DNA from: Polaribacter sp. ALD11
Lineage (GTDB): Bacteria > Bacteroidota > Bacteroidia > Flavobacteriales > Flavobacteriaceae
Reading direction: 5' to 3'
DNA length: 64,000 nt
Assembly (NCBI RefSeq): GCF_002831685.1
Contig: NZ_CP025119.1
Span: 3,310,501-3,374,500, forward strand
Part shown: piece by piece, positions 31,278 through 39,483 of the stretch
Numbering within the stretch: position 1 is the stretch's first letter
Layout: each line of letters opens with the position of its first letter
Notes under the pieces: model-generated
Database searches by the model: none
Seen by the model: the letters and a program-made list of their open reading frames with translations, nothing else
What the model was told of the DNA's origin: nothing
Translations under genes and position numbers: made by a program

Positions 31278-34200
31278 TGGAACAAGCGCAATTAAATGAA
31301 GCTTTAAAAGCTCACGATTTAGAATTGATTATCGGTTTAGAAACGCATGTTCGTTTAAATACTAAATCCAAATTATTTTGTTCTTGCCCAAATGAAGAAA
31401 CAGAAGCTCCTAATACAAATATTTGTTCTGTTTGCACAGGGCAAATGGGGGTTTTACCAGCCATAAATAAAGAAGCTATTACAAAAGCTATTTATTTTGG
31501 AAAAGCAGTAAACTCTACATTTTCAAACGAGGTTACTTCTTGGGATCGTAAACATTATGAATATCCAGATAATCCGAAGAATATACAAATTACACAGTTT
31601 CACAATCCTGTAATTCCAGATGGTAGCGTTTCTTGTTATAGAAATGACGGATCTGAATTTAAAGTAAGTTTAACACAAACACATATCGAAGAAGACGCTG
31701 CAAAATTAATGCACGAAAAGAAAATTTCTTTAGTAGATTTTAACAAAGCAGGGGTTCCGTTAATAGAAATTGTTACAGATCCTTGTATTCGTAATATTGA
31801 AGATGCATCTATATATGCACAATATATTCAGCGTATTGTTCAGAATTTAGGTATTTCTGAAGCAAATTTAGAAAAAGGAGAGTTTAAGTCTGATGTTTCT
31901 GTTTCCTTAAGAAAAAAAGGAAGTACCATTTTAAACCCAAGAACAGAAATTAAAAACTTGAATTCGTTTAAGTTTATGGTGGAAGCTTTAAATGAAGAAA
32001 TTGAAAAGCAATTAAATTACTTTACAGAACATAAAGATTTTAGACCAGATCAAACTACGGTTTTATGGGATGCAGATTTAAAGCAGACCAAAACCATGCG
32101 TACAAAGGAATTTGAAGCAGATTATCGTTTTATTTCTGAACCAGATTTACCATTTGTTTCTATAAAAGAGGTAGTTGCAAGTATTAAAATTGATGCAAGT
32201 GCTTTACCTTATGCGGTGGAAACTGTTTTAATAAAAGGTGGAGTTTTACCACAAGATGCAAAGTTTTTTACTGCGGATGCCATTCGCTCTAAAATATTTA
32301 TGACGATGAATGAAGCAATTCAAGATCCGTCTTTTGTTGCAAAAACATTGGTAAATAATATTGGCGCAGATGCATATGAAAACATTCATCAAGTTGATGA
32401 TTTAATTGAAATTTTTCAGTTGTTTAAAGCAGATAAGATTACATCTGTTTTAGTTCAGAATGGAATCACATCGTATTTAAAAGATGTTAAATTCGATTAT
32501 AAAAAGTATTTTGATGAGAACACCATTTCAGAAGAAAAAATTACTGCTGCAATCGCAAAAGTAATTTTAGAAAATGAAGCAATTGCAACTGATATTAAAA
32601 ACGGAAACCAAGGAAAAGCAGGTATTCTTGTAGGAAAAGTAATTGCAATTATTGGTAAAGGTGCTTCAGGAAAAGTAATTCGAGAAGGCATTTTGAAACA
32701 ACTTTCTGGTGATGTTGCAACTGTGAAGAGTGAAGTAGGAGGTGAGCAAGTGGAGGCAAAAGATGAAGAGCGAAAGGTGAATATGGAAGAAGAAGTTTTG
32801 CCGAAAACTCCAATTATCATAAAAGAAGAATATAGAACGCATAAAATATCTGAATTAACAGAAGCATCAATTAATGAGAAAGTTACTTTATCTGGTTGGG
32901 TTTCTAGTGTTAGAGATCATGGTGAATTGATGTTTATCGATTTAAGAGATTCAAGTACTCAAATTTTTCAGGTTCGTTTAAGTAGAGAATCATTTTCTAA
33001 TCTAGACGAGTTGGTGAAGTTGAAACCAGAATCTGTGATTTCTGTAACAGGAATTGTGGTTCAACGTAATGAAGACGATTATAATGCAGGATTAAGAACA
33101 GGGAAGTTAGAATTAGAAACATCTGATTTAGAAATTTTAAACCTTTCTAAAACACTGCCTTTTGAAATTAAAAGAGCGATAAAAAGTAATGAGAAAGTCC
33201 GTTTTGAATACAAGTTTTTAGACCATAGAAATGACGAGGTTCGTAAAGCAATTGTAAACAGACATAAAGTAATTAAATTACTACGCGATATTTTAGACGA
33301 AGAAGAATTTTTAGAAATTGAAACCCCTATTTTAACTGCAGGGACAGACGAAGGAGCAAGAGAGTTTATTGTGCCTACAAGAAAACAATCTGGTTTGTTT
33401 TATACATTACCACAAGCACCACAACAGTTTAAACAAATGTTAATGGTGGGTGGTTTTGAAAAATATTTCCAAATTGCACGTTGTTTTAGAGATGAAGATT
33501 CTCGTGGAGACAGACAGCCAGAATTTACGCAATTAGATATAGAAATGGCATATGCAAGTATGCAGCAAATTATAGATTTAAACACAAAAATGTTTAATGA
33601 AGTGGTTCGTAAAATTTACGGTAAAAAATGGATTTTATATCCGTTTGAAGTAATTACCTACAAAAATGCGATGGATAAATATGGTTGCGATCGACCAGAT
33701 TTACGTTATGGTTTGCAGATGCAAGACATTACAGACATTGTAAAGGATACCACTTTCCAAGTTTTTAGCAAACCAATTGAAGAAGGTGGAATTGTAAAAT
33801 GTATTAAAGTTTCTGCGAAAGAACAAGGAAACAAAAGAATGTCTAAAGGGCAAATTGAAAACTTAACGGCTATAGCACAACAAAATGGTTTAGGTGGTTT
33901 GGCGTATATTATTGTAAATGAAAACGATTTACAATCGCCAATAATTAAGTTTTTAGGTGAAGAAATTGCTGAAAATATTATAAAATTTACGGAAGCTAAA
34001 GTAGGTGATATCGTATTTTTCTCTGCGGCAGATTATGCAACTGCAAATAAGGCGTTAGATGCAGTTCGTCAAGAAATGGGACGCATTTTAAAGCTGATAA
34101 ATCCGAAGGAATTAAGACCTGCTTGGGTGGTAGATTTCCCGATGTTTGAAAAAACAGATGAAGGAAGATGGACATTTACACACAACCCTTTTTCAATGCC

Positions 34201-34612
34201 AGCAATTTACGATTTAGATAAGCATATGACTGGAGAAGATGAAGAAATAGGAACCATTATTGCGCAACAATACGATTTAATCTTAAACGGTTATGAAATT
34301 GGTGGAGGTTCTGTTCGTGCACATAAATCAGAAATTTTAGAAGCAACCTATAAAAATATGGGGTACAATAAAGAGGAAATGATGAAAAGTGTTGGAACCA
34401 TGTATAAAGCTTTTCAATATGGAGCACCACCTCACGGAGGAATTGCTTGGGGAATAGATCGTTTAATGATGATTTTAGAAAAGAAAGCTTCTATTAGAGA
34501 AGTAATGGCGTTTCCTAAAACAGGTTCATCGGAAGATTTATTATTTAATGCGCCTTCTATTTTATCTGATAAAAAGGTTGAAGAAATGAATGTTCGAATT
34601 ATAAGGAAGTAA
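31277..34612 (+). CDS. GatB-AspRS fusion: amidotransferase subunit B joined to aspartyl-tRNA synthetase
   Basis: One 1111-aa frame. Residues 1-about 480 are GatB (IGLETHVRLNTKSKLFCSC; DFNKAGVPLIEIVTDP; a YqeY-like tail ending in GKASGKVIREGILKQL-type sequence). An acidic linker spans about 485-515. Residues about 517-1111 are a complete bacterial AspRS: OB-fold anticodon domain, class II motif 2 (FQIARCFRDEDSRGDRQPEFTQLD), GAD insertion and motif 3 (GGIAWGIDRLMMIL). H548 in SVRDHGELMF sits where P. aeruginosa-type non-discriminating AspRS has His and E. coli has Leu, so tRNA(Asn) charging with Asp is expected. Fusion would pass Asp-tRNA(Asn) directly to the transamidation site. Confidence 0.93.
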   Translation: MEQAQLNEALKAHDLELIIGLETHVRLNTKSKLFCSCPNEETEAPNTNICSVCTGQMGVLPAINKEAITKAIYFGKAVNSTFSNEVTSWDRKHYEYPDNPKNIQITQFHNPVIPDGSVSCYRNDGSEFKVSLTQTHIEEDAAKLMHEKKISLVDFNKAGVPLIEIVTDPCIRNIEDASIYAQYIQRIVQNLGISEANLEKGEFKSDVSVSLRKKGSTILNPRTEIKNLNSFKFMVEALNEEIEKQLNYFTEHKDFRPDQTTVLWDADLKQTKTMRTKEFEADYRFISEPDLPFVSIKEVVASIKIDASALPYAVETVLIKGGVLPQDAKFFTADAIRSKIFMTMNEAIQDPSFVAKTLVNNIGADAYENIHQVDDLIEIFQLFKADKITSVLVQNGITSYLKDVKFDYKKYFDENTISEEKITAAIAKVILENEAIATDIKNGNQGKAGILVGKVIAIIGKGASGKVIREGILKQLSGDVATVKSEVGGEQVEAKDEERKVNMEEEVLPKTPIIIKEEYRTHKISELTEASINEKVTLSGWVSSVRDHGELMFIDLRDSSTQIFQVRLSRESFSNLDELVKLKPESVISVTGIVVQRNEDDYNAGLRTGKLELETSDLEILNLSKTLPFEIKRAIKSNEKVRFEYKFLDHRNDEVRKAIVNRHKVIKLLRDILDEEEFLEIETPILTAGTDEGAREFIVPTRKQSGLFYTLPQAPQQFKQMLMVGGFEKYFQIARCFRDEDSRGDRQPEFTQLDIEMAYASMQQIIDLNTKMFNEVVRKIYGKKWILYPFEVITYKNAMDKYGCDRPDLRYGLQMQDITDIVKDTTFQVFSKPIEEGGIVKCIKVSAKEQGNKRMSKGQIENLTAIAQQNGLGGLAYIIVNENDLQSPIIKFLGEEIAENIIKFTEAKVGDIVFFSAADYATANKALDAVRQEMGRILKLINPKELRPAWVVDFPMFEKTDEGRWTFTHNPFSMPAIYDLDKHMTGEDEEIGTIIAQQYDLILNGYEIGGGSVRAHKSEILEATYKNMGYNKEEMMKSVGTMYKAFQYGAPPHGGIAWGIDRLMMILEKKASIREVMAFPKTGSSEDLLFNAPSILSDKKVEEMNVRIIRK

Positions 34613-34945
34613 ATTTTTAATAATTTTTTAAAATATTAAAATCTCGCGAAAGCGAGATTTTTTTTTGTTTTGGTTAAAAAGAGGTCTTAATAAAAGTGTT
34701 TGTTTTAGGTTGGTATGTATGGTTTGTTGTGTGTTTTAAGCAAATAAATCACAATCGACAAAAGTTTTGTTTTTAGACTTTCATGAATAAGCTAAAAATC
34801 AGCAATTAAGTTTATATGGTGTTGGAAATTGTAGTTGTTAAATTATAGAATATTTTTCAAATCTTGTTTTCTAATTTAGAGAAAATAATTACCAACTACG
34901 AAAGTCCACGAGGACTTTCGTAAGTAGGCTAGAGCTAGTAATAAG
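34613..34945. other. Intergenic stretch after gatB-aspS
   Basis: These 333 bp have no gene. They contain the gatB-aspS terminator at 34638-34666 and a GC-richer hairpin ACGAAAGTCC / GGACTTTCGT (34898-34907, 34912-34921, loop ACGA), extendable with CTA/TAG outside. The second lacks a T-run and looks like a dispersed repeat or processing hairpin. Confidence 0.6.
34638..34666 (+). terminator. Terminator of the gat operon
   Basis: A 10-bp stem AAAATCTCGC / GCGAGATTTT with a GAAA tetraloop is followed by more T (to 34666). It lies 25 bp after the gatB-aspS stop. Confidence 0.92.
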
Positions 34946-35662
34946 TTATATACGGTGTTTTACACAGGCTTTATTTACTCTATTTGTAATTCTTTCATTT
35001 CGTTTATCTATAAGCTCAATTGTACTTTCCATATAACTCTCATAATCATTTTTATTTTCTGGTAGAGCAGAACGTTTGAAGTTGTCAAAGGGCAAAGAGA
35101 ATTTGATTTCTCCATTATTTCCTATAAAATCTTGAAGCATAAAAAAATCTATATAACCTTTAAAGTCTTCGAATAATTTAAAAAAATCAGAGTATCGTTT
35201 TAATGTACTTGTCAAAGGGCTTTCCTCATTTACATAATATCTTCTGAAACATTCCAAAGTTAAGTCAAATCTGTCACTTATCTTACGATTAACTCCTCTT
35301 GCTTGATTAATCGTAAACCCATCTTTTCTATGTGCAGGAAAAACTATGTGTCCTCCAATTGTTCTGACTTTTTGTTGAAATTTCTCTTTTTGAGATTCAC
35401 TCAACCAACCATCCAATTTTCCGTTATATTTTCCAACAAAATGTGGGCACATTCTATCGCTCGATAAATTGTCAGTCAAATTAGTTTTTAGTATTAATCT
35501 TCCATAATTTTTACTTGAAATTCTTAAATCTAAAGTACTATTATTAGAAATTTCTTTATTCCATAAAAGACTATGGATTTCATATAATTTTTGACTATCA
35601 GTATCAGGGTCACCACATTTACTATCTAACCTGTAATCATATTCAATATCTATATTGTTCAT
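34946..35662 (-). CDS. DUF6994-like protein of unknown function
   Basis: The 238-aa cytosolic-looking protein has no signal or membrane segment. The N-terminus (IEYDYRLDSKCGDPDTDSQKLYEIHSLLWNK) and the middle (SSDRMCPHF; RTIGGHIVFPAHRKDGFTINQARG; YLLQDFIG-like MLQDFIGNNG) resemble DUF6994 proteins, which occur scattered in many phyla. No catalytic motif is recognised. It stands alone on the minus strand between the gat and trp operons and is flanked by hairpins, which fits a mobile orphan gene. A TATACTTG element just upstream could serve as -7. Confidence 0.6.
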   Translation of the reverse strand: MNNIDIEYDYRLDSKCGDPDTDSQKLYEIHSLLWNKEISNNSTLDLRISSKNYGRLILKTNLTDNLSSDRMCPHFVGKYNGKLDGWLSESQKEKFQQKVRTIGGHIVFPAHRKDGFTINQARGVNRKISDRFDLTLECFRRYYVNEESPLTSTLKRYSDFFKLFEDFKGYIDFFMLQDFIGNNGEIKFSLPFDNFKRSALPENKNDYESYMESTIELIDKRNERITNRVNKACVKHRI

Positions 35663-35846
35663 AGTTTGTTCTGGTTTTTTCTAGCTTACGTAGAATGCAA
35701 GTATATCATCATTGTTGATATATTACATATAGTTTATAACTCATAAAGTTACTCTTTTCACTCAAACGGCACAAATCACTTTCTATCTAATAATCTATAA
35801 TATTCTAAAAAAAAAGTTATTTCAGTAAATAAATTCAAATTAAAGG

Positions 35847-35877
35847 TTGCTCAATTTAAAAATCTACCTTATTTTTG
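35847..35877 (+). promoter_or_regulatory. Promoter of the trp operon
   Basis: The -33 TTG (35847-35849) and -7 TATTTTTG (35870-35877) have 20 nt between them. The predicted start near 35882-35885 makes the leader peptide almost leaderless (ATG at 35885). Confidence 0.68.
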
Positions 35878-35884
35878 TAACTCA

Positions 35885-35935
35885 ATGAAAAATACACAAA
35901 ACATATCTTGGTGGTGGAGCTCTCTTAATTTATAA
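35885..35935 (+). CDS. trpL: trp operon leader peptide
   Basis: The 16-residue frame MKNTQNISWWWSSLNL has three consecutive TGG codons (35909-35917), followed by a terminator and trpE. Trp is normally rare, so three in a row next to a trp operon is diagnostic of ribosome-mediated attenuation. Its small size kept it off any length-filtered gene list. Confidence 0.93.
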   Translation: MKNTQNISWWWSSLNL

Positions 35936-36003
35936 GTGAGAACTAAACCTATATGTATATAATATACCAAAAAAGGCTTATCTCACGATAAGCCTTTTTT
36001 TTT
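35936..36003 (+). promoter_or_regulatory. trp attenuator (antiterminator and terminator)
   Basis: Terminator: 14-bp stem AAAAAAGGCTTATC (35969-35982) / complement (35987-36000), loop TCAC, T-run to 36003. Proposed antiterminator: GTGAGA (35936-35941, directly after the leader stop) with TCTCAC (35981-35986), plus TTAT (35930-35933) with ATAA (35988-35991). It is weaker than the gat version but uses the same position relative to the stop codon. Confidence 0.78.
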
Positions 36004-36055
36004 ATGATGATTTTTTGGGTCATCATAAGTAAAAAAAGAATAGACAAATGTCCCC

Positions 36056-36101
36056 TCGAGCGCAGTCGAGAGGTTCTAAAATAAGTCTCGACTGCGCTCG
36101 A
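36056..36101. repeat. REP-like palindrome in front of trpE
   Basis: The perfect 16-bp inverted repeat TCGAGCGCAGTCGAGA / TCTCGACTGCGCTCGA has a 14-nt loop and is far more GC-rich than its surroundings. It resembles the dispersed CTCGACTGCGCTCGAG-type repeats I know from flavobacterial genomes. It ends 16 bp before the trpE ATG, so the folded RNA would lie next to the ribosome entry site. Confidence 0.8.
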
Positions 36102-36117
36102 CCAGACAAAAAGTAAA

Positions 36118-37509
36118 ATGAAAAAATTACAATTTAAGACAATTCATAAAACGAAGATCGCGGATACAGTTACACCAGTAGGTTTGTACTTGCGTTTTAG
36201 AGATAAATATGCAAATACTTTGTTGCTAGAAAGCTCAGATTATCACAGTAAAGAAGAGAGTTTTTCTTTTATTGCTATAGAGCCAATTGTTACCATGAAA
36301 GTGGACGATTATCAGTTTTCGGTTACTCATAAAGGTACAGAAACTGAGGCACAACCCATCAATAAAAACTTTTATCAGTTATTCGATAAATTTACAAGTT
36401 CTATTGCTTTAGAGTGTCCTGCGGAATTAAAATCATTCAATGGTTTGTATGGATATTCGACATTTGATGCTGTTCAATATTTCGAAAACATCAAATTTAC
36501 AAACAAGAAAGCACCTTCTGCAATTCCAGAAATGCAATACAGTTTTTATAGATTTATTATTGCCATCAATCATTTTAATGATGAAATGACACTGATAGAA
36601 AATATTGAAGAAGGAACGGAATCTCGCATACATGAAATCCAAACAATTATAGATGCACAAGCATTCAATACACAAAAGTTTGAAACTGTAGGAGAAGAAA
36701 CTTCAAATGTTACAGGAGAAGAATTTAAAGAATATGTAAGACAAGCAAAAACGCATTGTAAAAGAGGAGACGTTTTTCAGTTGGTATTATCACGCCAATT
36801 TCAACAGAAATTTAAAGGAGACGAATTCAATGTGTATAGAGCATTGCGTTCTATAAATCCGTCGCCATACTTGTTTTATTTCGATTACGGATCTTTCAAA
36901 TTAATGGGTTCTTCACCAGAAGCACAGATTAAAATATCAGGCGGAAAAGCGACTATTAATCCGATTGCAGGTACATTTCGTAGAACGGGTGATACAGCAG
37001 AAGATATTAAATTAGGTAAGAAACTATCCGAAGATAAAAAGGAAACGGCAGAACACGTAATGTTGGTAGATTTGGCGCGAAATGATTTGAGCAAACATGC
37101 CGATAAAGTTACGGTAGAGGTATTTAAAGAGGTGCAATATTTTAGCCACGTTATTCATTTGGTCTCTACGGTTAGAGGAAAAATTAAAGGAAATCCGATT
37201 GAAATTGTTGGAGATACTTTTCCTGCCGGAACGCTGAGTGGCGCACCAAAATACAAGGCAATGGAGTTGATTAATAAGTATGAAAATCAAACACGCGGAT
37301 TTTATGGTGGCGCAGTCGGCATTATCGGTTTAGATGGTTCTGTGAATTTGGCGATCGCCATTCGTTCTTTTGTGAGTAAAAACAACGTTTTGTATTCGCA
37401 AGCAGGCGCAGGAATCGTAATTCATTCCGACGAAGAGAAAGAATTACAAGAAGTAAATAATAAGTTAGCAGCGTTAAATAAAGCGTTAATTTTAGCAGAG
37501 AATATTTAG
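36118..37509 (+). CDS. trpE: Anthranilate synthase component I
   Basis: The 463-aa chorismate-binding enzyme has the N-terminal Trp-binding half with the LLESSD feedback motif (about 37-42) and the catalytic half with QLVLSRQF, ATINPIAGTFRRTGD, LVDLARNDLSKH, ELVSTVRGKIKG-like VIHLVSTVRGKIKG, FPAGTLSGAPKYKAMELI and FYGGAVG. With TrpG it converts chorismate and Gln to anthranilate. It is the first structural gene after the attenuator and REP-like palindrome. Feedback inhibition by Trp is expected from the LLESSD motif. Confidence 0.97.
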   Translation: MKKLQFKTIHKTKIADTVTPVGLYLRFRDKYANTLLLESSDYHSKEESFSFIAIEPIVTMKVDDYQFSVTHKGTETEAQPINKNFYQLFDKFTSSIALECPAELKSFNGLYGYSTFDAVQYFENIKFTNKKAPSAIPEMQYSFYRFIIAINHFNDEMTLIENIEEGTESRIHEIQTIIDAQAFNTQKFETVGEETSNVTGEEFKEYVRQAKTHCKRGDVFQLVLSRQFQQKFKGDEFNVYRALRSINPSPYLFYFDYGSFKLMGSSPEAQIKISGGKATINPIAGTFRRTGDTAEDIKLGKKLSEDKKETAEHVMLVDLARNDLSKHADKVTVEVFKEVQYFSHVIHLVSTVRGKIKGNPIEIVGDTFPAGTLSGAPKYKAMELINKYENQTRGFYGGAVGIIGLDGSVNLAIAIRSFVSKNNVLYSQAGAGIVIHSDEEKELQEVNNKLAALNKALILAENI

Positions 37510-37510
37510 G

Positions 37511-37590
37511 GCGTTCGAGCGGGCTTTCCACTATATCTTTTTTCCGAAAAAGAAAAAAGTATGCCGTTTCAATCCCTAACGCAAAAGTGA
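37511..37590. repeat. Dispersed flavobacterial intergenic repeat
   Basis: The segment starts GGGCGTTCGAGCGGGCTTTC and ends CAATCCCTAACGC, with a central run of TCTTTTTTCCGAAAAAG. The ends are short inverted repeats (GCGTT/AACGC). It resembles a widespread non-coding repeat of Flavobacteriaceae genomes (recalled, not searched). An antisense reading frame across it is not a gene. Confidence 0.6.
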
Positions 37591-37597
37591 GTATTAA

Positions 37598-37683
37598 GTC
37601 ATTACGAGGAGTTTTCCGACGAAGTAATCTCTTAATTAAAAAACAGATTGCCACAGCAAATGAAAAATTTGCTTTGCAATGAC
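37598..37683. repeat. Palindromic intergenic repeat, trpE-trpG copy
   Basis: The left half GTCATTACGAGGA..CGACGAAGTAATCT and right half AGATTGC..GCTTTGCAATGAC are inverted with respect to each other. The same family occurs at 38276, 39484 and 41046, all within the trp operon. Confidence 0.75.
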
Positions 37684-37697
37684 AATTAGAAAAAAAT

Positions 37698-38273
37698 ATG
37701 AAAATATTAATTTTAGATAATTACGATTCTTTTACCTACAATTTGGTGCACATGGTAGAAAAAATTACAGGAAATTTTCCTGCAGTTTTTAGAAACGATG
37801 AAATCAGTATTGCAGATGTAGGAAACTATGATATGATTATGTTATCTCCAGGACCAGGAATTCCTGATGAAGCAGGAATCTTAAAAGAGGTAATTAAAAC
37901 GTACGCAGGAATAAAACCAATTTTTGGAGTTTGCTTAGGTTTACAAGCAATTACAGAAGTTTTCGGAGGAAAAATAATCAATTTAGAAGATGTTTTTCAT
38001 GGTGTTGCTACAGAAATGCAAGTAACAGATAAAAACGCAATTATTTTTAAAGAGGTTCCAGAAACATTTTTAGCAGCACGTTACCATTCTTGGGCAGCAA
38101 CAGACGAAGGTTTTCCTGAAGAAATACAAGTAACTGCAAGAGATGAAGATGGTTTAATTCAAGCAATTGAACATAAATTATTTCCAATTTCTGCAGTTCA
38201 ATTTCATCCAGAATCTATTTTAACAGATGTTGGTGAGCAATTGGTTAGGAACTTTATTAATGCGAATAAATAA
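37698..38273 (+). CDS. trpG: Anthranilate synthase component II (glutamine amidotransferase)
   Basis: This 191-aa class I glutamine amidotransferase supplies ammonia to TrpE. It has N-terminal ILILDNYDSFTYNLVHMVE, oxyanion PGPGIPDEAG, nucleophile Cys in FGVCLGLQAI (about 79) and catalytic His-Glu in AVQFHPESILT (about 169-171). It is separated from trpE by 188 bp made almost wholly of repeats. In other bacteria this subunit is often shared with folate synthesis (pabA); its place in the operon supports the Trp role. Confidence 0.95.
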   Translation: MKILILDNYDSFTYNLVHMVEKITGNFPAVFRNDEISIADVGNYDMIMLSPGPGIPDEAGILKEVIKTYAGIKPIFGVCLGLQAITEVFGGKIINLEDVFHGVATEMQVTDKNAIIFKEVPETFLAARYHSWAATDEGFPEEIQVTARDEDGLIQAIEHKLFPISAVQFHPESILTDVGEQLVRNFINANK

Positions 38274-38275
38274 AC

Positions 38276-38301
38276 GTCATTGCAAGGTACGAAGCAATGA
38301 C
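38276..38301. repeat. Palindromic intergenic repeat, trpG-trpD copy
   Basis: GTCATTGC and GCAATGAC surround a 10-nt centre. It is a short, nearly perfect member of the same family. It fills almost the whole 39-bp gap between trpG and trpD. Confidence 0.75.
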
Positions 38302-38312
38302 AAGTAAGAATT

Positions 38313-39302
38313 ATGAAAGCAATTTTAAACAAATTATATAACCACGAAAGATTGTCTAAATCTGAAGCAAAACAAATCTTAAAAGATATTGCTGCAGAGA
38401 AATACAATGACGCACATTTAGCATCGTTTATGACCGTTTTTATGATGCGTCCAATTACTGCAGATGAACTTGCTGGTTTTAGAGATGCGTTAATGGAATT
38501 GGCTATAAAAATAGATTTATCAGATTATAATACCATCGATATTGTAGGAACTGGTGGCGATGGAAAAGATACCTTTAATATCTCTACTTTAACTTCTTTT
38601 ATTGTTGCAGGCACCGGACAAAAAGTAGCAAAACATGGTAATTATTCAGTGTCTTCTCAGTCTGGTTCTTCAGATATGTTAGAAAGTTTTGGATACAATT
38701 TTACGAATGATGAAACTATTTTAAGAGAACATTTAGAGAAAGCGAATATCTGCTTTTTGCACGCTCCTAAATTTCATCCAGCAATGAAAGCTGTAAGTTC
38801 AACAAGAAAAGCATTGGCATTAAAAACGTTCTTTAATATGTTAGGTCCTTTGGTAAACCCGAGTTCACCTAAAAATCACATGTTAGGGACTTTTAACTTG
38901 GAAGTTGCACGTTTGTATAATTATATTTTGCAAGAAGAAGATATTAATTACGGAATTATTCACGCCATAGATGGGTATGATGAAATCTCTTTAACAAGCG
39001 GATTCAAATTCTTTACAAAGAACGGAGAGCAAATTATAAATCCAGAAGATTTAGGACAGAAAAGAATTCAACAATCAGAAATTTTTGGAGGAAATTCTGT
39101 TGCAGATGCAGCGAAGATTTTTAAATCTATTTTAGAAGGAAACGGAACAGAAGCACAAAACAATGTGGTATTAACAAACGCTGCTTTTGCGTTAACTATT
39201 GTTAATGAAGCAAAGCCTTTTGAAACTGCATTTAATGAAGCAAAAGATTCGCTTTTTGGATTGAAAGCAAAACAAATTTTAGAAAAACTAGTAAATATTT
39301 AA
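38313..39302 (+). CDS. trpD: Anthranilate phosphoribosyltransferase
   Basis: The 329-aa enzyme joins anthranilate to PRPP. Family motifs are VGTGGDGKDTFNISTL (PRPP loop, about 76-91), KHGNYSVSSQSGSSDMLESFG, the HPAMKAVSSTRKAL segment and FNMLGPLVNPSSPKNHMLGTF. The segment DEISLTSG is also conserved. It ends 1 bp before a 57-aa membrane-protein gene. Confidence 0.97.
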   Translation: MKAILNKLYNHERLSKSEAKQILKDIAAEKYNDAHLASFMTVFMMRPITADELAGFRDALMELAIKIDLSDYNTIDIVGTGGDGKDTFNISTLTSFIVAGTGQKVAKHGNYSVSSQSGSSDMLESFGYNFTNDETILREHLEKANICFLHAPKFHPAMKAVSSTRKALALKTFFNMLGPLVNPSSPKNHMLGTFNLEVARLYNYILQEEDINYGIIHAIDGYDEISLTSGFKFFTKNGEQIINPEDLGQKRIQQSEIFGGNSVADAAKIFKSILEGNGTEAQNNVVLTNAAFALTIVNEAKPFETAFNEAKDSLFGLKAKQILEKLVNI

Positions 39303-39303
39303 G

Positions 39304-39477
39304 ATGACAAAAAAGAAAAATAATTTAATCTCAATTATTCCTGCATTTTTATTAATGGGTGCAGCAATTGGTGTTCAAGTAGGAAATATTATTAAATATT
39401 CTATTGTTGGATTAATCGTTGGAATTATAATCTACTTTTTTTTGAGTTATAGAAATAAAAGAATAAATAATAAATAA
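39304..39477 (+). CDS. 57-aa small membrane protein in the trp operon
   Basis: This short frame starts 1 bp after the trpD stop. It has a basic N-terminus (MTKKKNNL), two hydrophobic helices (about 8-26, IISIIPAFLLMGAAIGVQVG, and 32-48, YSIVGLIVGIIIYFFLS) and a basic C-terminus (YRNKRINNK). Glycines spaced as GAAIGVQVG would allow close helix packing. It resembles many small unnamed hairpin membrane proteins. A role in tryptophan metabolism is not shown; the tight coupling to trpD suggests it is translated. Confidence 0.7.
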   Translation: MTKKKNNLISIIPAFLLMGAAIGVQVGNIIKYSIVGLIVGIIIYFFLSYRNKRINNK

Positions 39478-39483
39478 AAAGGC

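Noticed and set aside
34898..34921. Intrinsic terminator of the DUF6994-like gene
   Set aside because: The hairpin is strong but has no T-run on either strand, so a terminator role is not supported.
37322..37654. Minus-strand open frame of 110 aa across the trpE end
   Set aside because: It overlaps the real trpE and two non-coding repeats; the predicted protein is a low-complexity product of the repeat.
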